Positions 1 to 5,009 of a stretch of DNA of 9,541 bases are shown here, piece by piece. Origin of the DNA: an uncultured Pseudomonadota bacterium (GTDB lineage: Bacteria > Pseudomonadota > Gammaproteobacteria > Burkholderiales > Methylophilaceae); NCBI GenBank assembly GCA_903860085.1, contig CAIOPD010000091.1, positions 1 to 9,541 on the forward strand, written 5' to 3'. A program made the translations under genes and the position numbers. Position 1 is the stretch's first letter. Each line of letters opens with the position of its first letter. The notes under the pieces are model-generated. The model was not told the origin of the DNA. It did no database searches and saw only the letters and a program-made list of their open reading frames with translations.

Positions 1-165
1 ATTGATAGTTCGAGTCACATGAGATTGATCTAAGCCTTCTGCATCCGCAATCTCTTTGATACTTTGTACTTTGCCGGAGGTGATTAAAGCCAGCCATTGA
101 TAGGCTTTAGAGATATGGTTTCCTGACTTAGGCGACAAGAAGCAGTCCACAGGCACGCTAGGAAT
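1..165 (-). pseudogene. C-terminal remnant of a site-specific recombinase (partial at window edge)
   Basis: The minus strand is open for 55 codons from 165 to the window edge. It encodes a stretch containing KAYQWLALITSGKVQSIKEI followed by ADAEGLDQSHVTRTIN. This resembles the helix-turn-helix segment near the C terminus of large serine recombinases (pattern: aromatic-rich helix, 'SI.EIA..EG....YV.R'). Two adjacent in-frame stops (TAG, TAA) at 166-171 lie directly upstream, and no catalytic domain or zinc-ribbon region can be read in any frame to the right. I therefore call it a decayed fragment of a phage or mobile-element integrase. A GTG at 154-156 could start a short peptide but has no convincing ribosome site. 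The 3' end lies outside the window. Family assignment rests on motif memory alone; an unrelated small HTH protein is the alternative. Confidence 0.45.
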
Positions 166-223
166 TTACTATACGTATTTAGGGCGTGATGGTTTTGGTG
201 AGACAGATTGGCGATAAATTTAA

Positions 224-358
224 TTGAAATACCCTGTAAATTCCACTGTTAGCAGTGAAAGACAATCTGGCCATAGACTCACGCCACCGCCAACAAGTCT
301 ATGTTATTTCCTAACAGAGGTAATGTAGCAGCAAAGCCCCGCCACAAGCGGGGCTTTT
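224..358 (+). ncRNA. Candidate small structured RNA ending in an intrinsic terminator
   Basis: No protein gene is evident in 166-522. Four hairpins follow each other closely: CACTG-TTAG-CAGTG at 244-257; perfect 8-bp arms CATAGACT (272-279) and AGTCTATG (296-303) with a 16-nt loop; ATTTCCT (306-312) with AGGTAAT (318-324), one mismatch; and a GC-rich terminator at 333-358. A possible sigma70 promoter is TTGAAA (224-229), 17 bp, TGTTAG (247-252), whose -10 is weak and overlaps the first hairpin. If used, transcription would begin near 259 and give an RNA of roughly 100 nt containing the last three hairpins. I recognise no known RNA family. It could also be the leftover 3' untranslated region of a gene removed by an insertion. 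Confidence 0.3.
333..358 (+). terminator. Strong rho-independent terminator
   Basis: AAAGCCCCGC (333-342) pairs perfectly with GCGGGGCTTT (348-357) around a 5-nt loop, CACAA. A T-rich tail, TTTTGCTTTT, follows on the plus strand. It would end a rightward transcript, yet no rightward gene is visible before it in the window. Confidence 0.85.
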
Positions 359-380
359 GCTTTTGTACTTTCTACGCACT

Positions 381-412
381 AAGCCGCAATCTGTAATGGG
401 TTGCGGCTTTTT
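381..412 (+). terminator. Second rho-independent terminator in tandem
   Basis: AAGCCGCAA (381-389) pairs perfectly with TTGCGGCTT (401-409) around an 11-nt loop, and the stem runs into five Ts (408-412). It lies 22 bp beyond the first terminator. Together they insulate the toxin-antitoxin promoter from transcription entering from the left. Confidence 0.8.
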
Positions 413-417
413 CTATG

Positions 418-456
418 TTTTTTAAGGATGAGATTAGGATTCATTGCCTTAAAAAA
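418..456. repeat. Perfect 10-bp inverted repeat of unknown role
   Basis: TTTTTTAAGG (418-427) and CCTTAAAAAA (447-456) are exact inverted copies separated by 19 bp. There is no T tail outside the stem on either strand, so it is not a normal terminator. It lies just upstream of the toxin-antitoxin -35 element and could be a regulatory site or a short element end. Confidence 0.6.
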
Positions 457-462
457 TAGACC

Positions 463-491
463 TTGATTTAATCAAACTTAATCACTATGAT
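463..491 (+). promoter_or_regulatory. Sigma70-type promoter of the toxin-antitoxin operon
   Basis: TTGATT (463-468) and TATGAT (486-491) are separated by exactly 17 bp, matching 4 of 6 and 5 of 6 consensus positions. The predicted start of transcription is near 498, leaving a short leader before the antitoxin start at 523. Confidence 0.65.
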
Positions 492-504
492 TTAATTTTA
501 ATCA
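464..504. promoter_or_regulatory. Putative operator: phased TTAATCA sites over the promoter
   Basis: The 7-mer TTAATCA occurs exactly at 468-474, 478-484 and 498-504. Inverted near-copies (TGATTTA, one mismatch) sit at 464-470 and 488-494. Sites therefore fall at 468, 478, 488 and 498, one per helical turn, and cover the spacer, the -10 element and the predicted transcription start. Ribbon-helix-helix antitoxins of type II modules commonly bind short repeated sites at their own promoter as cooperative dimers. Assignment to the antitoxin encoded downstream is inference. Confidence 0.55.
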
Positions 505-522
505 ATTGTTAAGGAAAGTGCT

Positions 523-792
523 ATGGCAAATGCAAAAACTAAAGTATTAACTGCACATGTACCGTTACAACTGGCAAATCAAATAGATTTGATGGCTGTA
601 CGTCTGGAGCGTTCGCGTGGGTGGATAGTTAAGCAAGCATTGGTAGGATGGATTGACCAAGAAGAAGAGCGTAGTCGCCTAACCCGCGAAGCTTTAGCCG
701 ATGTCGACTTGGGACAGGTAATTGACCACCAATCTGTACAAGCATGGGCTGACAGTCTTGCCACATCTAAGCAACTGCAAGTTCCTCGCTAA
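523..792 (+). CDS. Ribbon-helix-helix antitoxin, CopG/ParD-like
   Basis: The 89-residue protein should neutralise the toxin encoded by the next gene and repress their shared promoter. Residues 7-13 (KVLTAHV) look like the DNA-contacting beta strand. Residues 14-29 and 31-49 form the two helices of a ribbon-helix-helix fold. The tail, including GQVIDHQSVQAWADSL (64-79), is typical of CopG-type antitoxins paired with ParE/RelE-family toxins and would wrap the toxin. The start is supported by an AAGGAAA ribosome site at 511-517, 5 nt before the ATG. The stop codon directly abuts the toxin start, so the two are cotranscribed. The fold and pairing are well supported; the exact subfamily is uncertain, so no symbol is given. 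Confidence 0.88.
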   Translation: MANAKTKVLTAHVPLQLANQIDLMAVRLERSRGWIVKQALVGWIDQEEERSRLTREALADVDLGQVIDHQSVQAWADSLATSKQLQVPR

Positions 793-1071
793 ATGATGGA
801 TGTTAAGTGGACAAGTAAGGCACTGTCAGATTTGGTGCGTTTGCATGAATTTCTTGCGCCAGTGAATCATTTGGCAGCGGCACGCACCGTTCAATCCTTG
901 GTTGCTACACCAACTAACCTGAGTGCAAATCCGCGTATTGGTGAAAAATTAGAAGAGTTTGCACCGCGGGAGGTGAGGAGAATCTTCGTAGGTAATTATG
1001 AAATGCGTTACGAAATCCAAGCGTCGATGATCTATGTGTTGCGACTATGGCATACACGTGAGAATCGTTAG
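793..1071 (+). CDS. ParE/RelE-superfamily toxin
   Basis: The 92-residue protein has the compact ParE-type plan: an N-terminal beta strand VKWTSKALSDL (4-14), two helices, then the C-terminal sheet with REVRRIFVGNYEMRYEI (59-75) and IYVLRLWHTREN (80-91). The pattern 'REVR..vgNY..RY ... i..LR.WH.REN' is characteristic of the ParE branch, whose studied members poison DNA gyrase. RelE-branch members instead cleave mRNA on ribosomes, and that target cannot be excluded here. The ATG follows the antitoxin TAA with no gap and has no clear ribosome site, which points to translational coupling and keeps toxin below antitoxin. A second ATG at 796 is an alternative start. The gene appears intact, so the module may be active. 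Confidence 0.87.
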   Translation: MMDVKWTSKALSDLVRLHEFLAPVNHLAAARTVQSLVATPTNLSANPRIGEKLEEFAPREVRRIFVGNYEMRYEIQASMIYVLRLWHTRENR

Positions 1072-1367
1072 CGATTTCAAGGTGTTAACAACAATGGTTT
1101 TTATCCTTCTTTGAATAAATTGCATCATTTAGTTTATTAATCCTGATAGTCATGTTCATATAACTAACAAACCTAGCATTCGTGCTAATTAAACGTTTAT
1201 TACAGCCTGTTTTGCATAGATAAATCAAAACACGGTTAAATTCAGGTCCTAGTTGCCTTATAATATAACGCTCACGTTTTTTTTAACTTTGAGTAAAGTT
1301 TGCGATAACTAGACACGTTGCTTAGTTGTTCCAAATATTTAGTGAATATTTTTGAAGAGAGTTCTTT
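1072..1367. other. Intergenic leader upstream of ppiD with small inverted repeats
   Basis: No gene is seen in these 296 bp. The region holds a hairpin with a TTCG loop (TAGCA-TTCG-TGCTA, 1174-1187), a 10-bp palindrome TAAACGTTTA (1190-1199), 7-bp inverted arms TGTTTTG/CAAAACA (1208-1214 and 1226-1232), a promoter (1236-1264) and a 6-bp hairpin AACTTT-GAGT-AAAGTT (1285-1300) in the presumed ppiD leader. The toxin gene lacks an obvious strong terminator; the TTCG hairpin has no T tail and would be weak. Confidence 0.5.
1236..1264 (+). promoter_or_regulatory. Probable ppiD promoter
   Basis: A perfect TATAAT -10 box is at 1259-1264. The -35 position, 17 bp upstream, reads TTAAAT (1236-1241) and matches only 3 of 6 consensus bases. 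The predicted start near 1271 gives a leader of about 97 nt. The inverted repeat ending at 1232 sits just upstream of the -35 and could bind a regulator. Confidence 0.5.
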
Positions 1368-3266
1368 ATGTTAGATAAAATCCGCTCGGTAGCCCATGGT
1401 TGGGTTGGTAAAGCTTTGTTAGCCTTGATTACCATTCCTTTTGCATTGTTTGGTATCGACTCTTATTTAAATCATGCTGGCAGTAATGTGGCTGTGGCTG
1501 AAGTTGCTGGGCATAGCATCTCGATCCAAGAGTACTCAAATGCCTTACAAAACTTGCGTAATCGCTTACAGTCAGAAGGCAAGGTTGATCCTGCACAATT
1601 GGATAGTCCTGAAGTTAAGGCGATGGTGTTGAATCAACTTATAAGTAAGCGTCTATTGAATGATGAAATTCAGCATGCTAAATATGCTATCAGTGACGCA
1701 CAGCTTGCTACCTACGTGACAGGTATGCCTGAGTTTCAAAAAGAAGGTAAATTCTCCCAAGAGCTTTACGATCAAACTTTGCAACAAAACCATATCACAC
1801 CATCAAAATTTGAAGCAGGAATGCGCTTAGATCTTTTAGCGCAACAGGCGCAAGACAGTATTGGTAAACTCGGATTTATTTCTAACACGCGTGCCGACAA
1901 TACATTTAAGCTCACGAATCAACAACGCCACGTGACGGTATCAGAAATAAAGGCCAAGGATTTTATTAAAGACGTGAAGATTGATCCAGCTTTGGTAAAA
2001 GCTTATTACGAGCAACACAAGAATAAATTAGTGGTACCTGAGCAAGTAAAAATTGAATTTCTATTGCTATCAACAAGTAGCTTGATTCCTGGTATCAAAG
2101 TAGATGAAGCTGAGTTGAAGAAATTTTATGACGAGAATGCGTCAAAATTTCAGGGTAGTGAGCAAAGGCGTGCAAGCCATATTTTAATTGGCTTTGGCGT
2201 GAATGCGACACCAGCACAAAAGCAACAGGCGAAAGCTAAAGCGGAAGAAATTTTGGCCGCTGTTAAGAAAAACCCAAAATCATTTGAGGCCTTAGCAGTT
2301 AAAAATTCTCAGGATCCTGGGTCAGCGGTTAAAGGTGGTGATTTAGGTAGTTTTGGTCGCGGTGCAATGGTAAAGCCGTTTGAAGACGCTGCTTTTAGCA
2401 TGAAAGTAAATGAAATCAGTAATTTGGTGGAGTCTGAGTTTGGATTCCATATTATTAAGGTCACTGGTATTACAGGCGAAAGCTCTGATTACAACAGTTT
2501 AAAACCTAAAATTAAAGCTGAACTAATCTACCAAAAAGCACAAGCGGCATTTACTGAAAAAGCAGAAAGCTTCAGTAATATCGTTTATGAACAATCTTCA
2601 AGTTTGCAACCAGCAGCTAAAATGTTTGGTAGTCAGGTGCAAACTTCAGAGTTTATTACGCGTGAAGCTGGCGCTAAATTCTTTAAGAACGAAAAAATCA
2701 TGAATCTTGTGTTTTCTGATGAAGTGTTAAAAGATCATCGCAATACCGAAGCGATTGAAGTCTCACCTAATAACTTGGTCTCAGCACGTGTTGTAGCGTA
2801 TAAGCCAGCAGCTCCAAGAAGCTTTGATGAAGTCAAAGCGGGCATTGAGGACTTGCTAAAATTAGAGGCGGCTACCAAGCTTGCTATCACTAAAGGTGAA
2901 TCTGCACTTAAAGATCTGAATGCTGGAAAAGAAGTGACTGGTATTGATTGGATTCCAGAAGTGATTGTGGATCGTAAAAATGCACAGGGATTAACAGAAC
3001 TTGCAATGAACCAAGTGTTTAAAACCAATGTGAGCAAGTTGCCAGCGTACTCAGGTGCTGCTAATAGCAGACAAGGGTACTTGTTGGTTAAAGTCAGTAA
3101 AATTGACAGCTTAGTCGGGCAAGATGCGGAAGCGCAAAAACTGGCAAAAGCAGAACTTAATGCATCTTTAGCGAATGAGTACTTATCGGCTTACAAACAA
3201 TCTTTACGTGAAAAAAGTAATGTGAAGGTTAATCAAAAGCTGTTACTCGGCAATACAGTAAACTAA
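1368..3266 (+). CDS. ppiD: Periplasmic chaperone / peptidyl-prolyl isomerase PpiD
   Basis: PpiD is anchored in the inner membrane and helps newly secreted proteins fold as they leave the Sec translocon. The 632 residues are close to the usual length (about 620-640). A short cytoplasmic N terminus with basic residues precedes one membrane segment (about 15-30). A SurA-like helical chaperone domain follows (about 40-200). A parvulin domain spans about 266-366 and shows RRASHILI (267-274), GGDLGSFGRGAM (323-334), FEDAAF (338-343) and FGFHIIKV (358-365). A second, unrecognised C-terminal region completes the protein. The start is supported by GAAGAGAG at 1354-1361, 6 nt before the ATG. In many proteobacteria ppiD follows lon and hupB; here its upstream neighbour is a toxin-antitoxin module. 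Leucine codons are mostly TTG/TTA, unlike the minus-strand genes. Confidence 0.93.
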   Translation: MLDKIRSVAHGWVGKALLALITIPFALFGIDSYLNHAGSNVAVAEVAGHSISIQEYSNALQNLRNRLQSEGKVDPAQLDSPEVKAMVLNQLISKRLLNDEIQHAKYAISDAQLATYVTGMPEFQKEGKFSQELYDQTLQQNHITPSKFEAGMRLDLLAQQAQDSIGKLGFISNTRADNTFKLTNQQRHVTVSEIKAKDFIKDVKIDPALVKAYYEQHKNKLVVPEQVKIEFLLLSTSSLIPGIKVDEAELKKFYDENASKFQGSEQRRASHILIGFGVNATPAQKQQAKAKAEEILAAVKKNPKSFEALAVKNSQDPGSAVKGGDLGSFGRGAMVKPFEDAAFSMKVNEISNLVESEFGFHIIKVTGITGESSDYNSLKPKIKAELIYQKAQAAFTEKAESFSNIVYEQSSSLQPAAKMFGSQVQTSEFITREAGAKFFKNEKIMNLVFSDEVLKDHRNTEAIEVSPNNLVSARVVAYKPAAPRSFDEVKAGIEDLLKLEAATKLAITKGESALKDLNAGKEVTGIDWIPEVIVDRKNAQGLTELAMNQVFKTNVSKLPAYSGAANSRQGYLLVKVSKIDSLVGQDAEAQKLAKAELNASLANEYLSAYKQSLREKSNVKVNQKLLLGNTVN

Positions 3267-3296
3267 CTTGTAGTTTTAGGTTAGTCGAATTGAAGG

Positions 3297-3336
3297 CGAT
3301 AAAAAAGGCACCTAGGTGCCTTTGCCTTTTTTATCG
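3297..3336. terminator. Bidirectional terminator between ppiD and fabI
   Basis: The 20-bp perfect palindrome AAAGGCACCTAGGTGCCTTT (3304-3323) is followed on the plus strand by TTTGCCTTTTTT and on the minus strand by TTTTTTATC. A second pairing is possible: CGATAAAAAAGGC (3297-3309) with GCCTTTTTTATCG (3324-3336), 13 bp perfect, enclosing part of the first. The two folds share the left arm and exclude each other. It should stop both convergent transcription units. Confidence 0.85.
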
Positions 3337-3356
3337 TCTTAAATGAGCGGTTAACC

Positions 3357-4142
3357 CTATTCAATTACTCCAGCCGCGGTAATATTCATACCGCCATCAA
3401 CGTATGTGATCTCGCCAGTAATGCCTGAGGCTAGGTCACTACATAAGAATGCAGCGGCATTACCTACTTCTTCTATGGTCACATTGCGGCGTAGAGCTGC
3501 ATGTTTCTCATTAAAGCCAATCATTTTATCAAAGTCGGCGATCCCTGATGCAGCTAACGTTTTAATCGGACCTGCAGAGACTGCGTTCACACGAATGCCT
3601 TTAGGGCCTAAACTTTGTGCCATATAGCGTACATTAGCTTCTAGGCTTGCTTTAGCTAGGCCCATGACGTTGTAGTTAGGCATGGTACGTTCTGCACCTA
3701 AGTAACTTAATGTAAGTAAGCTACCATTACGGCCAAGCATCATCGGTAACGCTGCTTTAGCTAGCGCGGCAAAACTGTACGAGCTAATATCATGCGCAAT
3801 ACGGAAATTTTCACGTGTCACTTTTTCTAGATAGTCCCCATCTAATGCATCTTTAGGTACAAATGCCACTGAGTGAACTATTGAGTCTATGCCATCCCAG
3901 TGCTGTGCTATTGAGACAAAGAGGGCGTCAATCAAGCTATCTTCACCTACGTCACAATGAAACACTAGAGTAGAGCCAAAATCTGCGGCTAGACCAGCTA
4001 CGCGGTCTTTATGTTTTTCTACCTGATAAGTGAAAGCAAGCTCTGCACCTTCACGTTTCATTGCCGAAGCGATGCCGTAAGCAATAGAACGATTACTTAA
4101 TAAACCAGTGATCAGTATTTTTTTTCCAGCTAAAAATCCCAT
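3357..4142 (-). CDS. fabI: Enoyl-[acyl-carrier-protein] reductase (NADH), FabI
   Basis: FabI performs the last step of each fatty-acid elongation round in the cytoplasm, reducing trans-2-enoyl-ACP with NADH. The 261 residues match the normal length. The dinucleotide-binding start reads KKILITGLLSNRSIAYGIA (7-25). The catalytic Tyr147, Tyr157 and Lys164 sit in SYLGAERTMPNYNVMGLAK (146-164), equivalent to E. coli Tyr146, Tyr156 and Lys163. The conserved SAGPIKTLAASGI segment (189-201) and the C-terminal YVDGG (247-251) are present. The ribosome site AGAGAGGA (4151-4158) lies 8 nt before the ATG. The gene follows dppC after 45 bp; I see no clear promoter in that gap, so it may be read through from the operon. 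At the site of E. coli Gly93, known from triclosan and diazaborine resistance, the residue is Ala93, and the next variable residue is Val95. Confidence 0.96.
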   Translation of the reverse strand: MGFLAGKKILITGLLSNRSIAYGIASAMKREGAELAFTYQVEKHKDRVAGLAADFGSTLVFHCDVGEDSLIDALFVSIAQHWDGIDSIVHSVAFVPKDALDGDYLEKVTRENFRIAHDISSYSFAALAKAALPMMLGRNGSLLTLSYLGAERTMPNYNVMGLAKASLEANVRYMAQSLGPKGIRVNAVSAGPIKTLAASGIADFDKMIGFNEKHAALRRNVTIEEVGNAAAFLCSDLASGITGEITYVDGGMNITAAGVIE

Positions 4143-4187
4143 GACATTATTCCTCTCTATCTTTATTCTTATTTAACAGTACACATA

Positions 4188-5009
4188 TTAATTTTGGTTG
4201 CTTCTTGGGTTGTACGCATCGCGTAAGCCGTCTCCGAGTAGATTATACCCTAACACGGTCAGCAATATTGCCAGTCCTGGGAACAGTGAAAGCCACCATG
4301 CAAACTGAATATATTCTTTACCATCGGTCAAAATATTTCCCCAGGATGCTTGTGGTGCTTGAACGCCTAGCCCTAGAAAGCTTAATCCTGATTCCACTAG
4401 GACTGCACTGGCGATGCCAAGAATCGAGCTCACAATAATCGGCGTTAGGCTATTAGGTAATAAATGCGTAAAGATAAGTCTAGCGTCTTTAGCACCTAAG
4501 GCCTGCGCGGCCAAAACAAATTCGCGGTTACGCAAGCTTAAAAATTCAGCGCGAACTAAGCGAGTGACGCCCATCCATGATGTTAAGCCAATCACAATCA
4601 TAATGTTCCATATCGAGGGTGTTAGAAAGGCAATGACGGCTAAAATTAAGAAGAAGGTCGGAATAGATAGCATGACATCGACAGTACGCATAATGACCGT
4701 ATCTACCCAACCACGATAAAAGCCTGCAACAGCACCTAGCACTATCCCAATAAGTGTCGCAATACCTACTGCAACAAAACCTACTAACAATGAGATACGT
4801 CCTCCATATAGCATGCGTGACAAGACATCTCGCCCTAGACCATCGGTACCCATCCAATGATTTGTTTCAGGTGCTAATAATATAGCTTTTACATTAATCG
4901 CATTGGGATCATAGGGCGCAATCCATGGTGCGATTAGCGCGAGTAACAATATGGCGGCAATAATAGAAAATCCTATTAATGCTAACGGGTTTCTTAAGGC
5001 ATGCTTCAT
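4188..5009 (-). CDS. ABC importer permease, DppC/OppC type
   Basis: This is one of two inner-membrane permeases of a peptide-type (family 5) ABC importer. The 273 residues show a first membrane segment (about 9-30), then the conserved entry APYDPNAI and HWMGTDGLGRDVLSRMLYGG (51-70), which marks the DppC/OppC/NikC group. Further membrane segments follow (about 73-97, 115-130, 132-148, 190-215, 240-258). The cytoplasmic EAA loop that docks the ATPase is at about 155-190, with EFVLAAQALGAKDARLIFTH as its core. The start overlaps the stop of the upstream permease gene by 4 nt (ATGA) and has a G-rich ribosome site, so the two are translationally coupled. Substrate cannot be told from sequence; dipeptide, oligopeptide, murein peptide and nickel systems share this fold. 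No ATPase gene lies nearby. Confidence 0.92.
   Translation of the reverse strand: MKHALRNPLALIGFSIIAAILLLALIAPWIAPYDPNAINVKAILLAPETNHWMGTDGLGRDVLSRMLYGGRISLLVGFVAVGIATLIGIVLGAVAGFYRGWVDTVIMRTVDVMLSIPTFFLILAVIAFLTPSIWNIMIVIGLTSWMGVTRLVRAEFLSLRNREFVLAAQALGAKDARLIFTHLLPNSLTPIIVSSILGIASAVLVESGLSFLGLGVQAPQASWGNILTDGKEYIQFAWWLSLFPGLAILLTVLGYNLLGDGLRDAYNPRSNQN

Noticed and set aside
9..17. GTTCGAGTC, resembling the T-loop of a tRNA and so a possible integration site
   Set aside because: No acceptor stem or cloverleaf can be folded around it, and the minus-strand reading through it fits a recombinase helix-turn-helix better.
101..216. Short plus-strand open frame ending LGRDGFGETDWR
   Set aside because: It is under 40 codons, has no start codon with a ribosome site, overlaps the recombinase remnant antisense and resembles nothing I recognise.
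1190..1199. Palindrome TAAACGTTTA as a regulator site
   Set aside because: A single 10-bp AT-rich palindrome far from the -35 is too weak to call; it is only mentioned in the intergenic entry.
1293..1307. Possible CpxR box (GTAAA, 5 bp, second half) in the ppiD leader
   Set aside because: The second half reads CGATA instead of GTAAA, and the site would be downstream of the predicted transcription start.
2735..3037. 100-codon open frame antisense to ppiD
   Set aside because: It lies wholly within a well-supported gene and has no ribosome site or family likeness.
4143..4187. Separate fabI promoter in the 45-bp gap after the permease gene
   Set aside because: No pair of -35 and -10 boxes with acceptable spacing is visible; a promoter inside the preceding gene remains possible.
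4546..4857. 103-codon minus-strand open frame inside the DppC-like gene
   Set aside because: It is in another frame of a clear permease gene, and its Cys/Arg/Tyr-rich translation is typical of a shadow frame.
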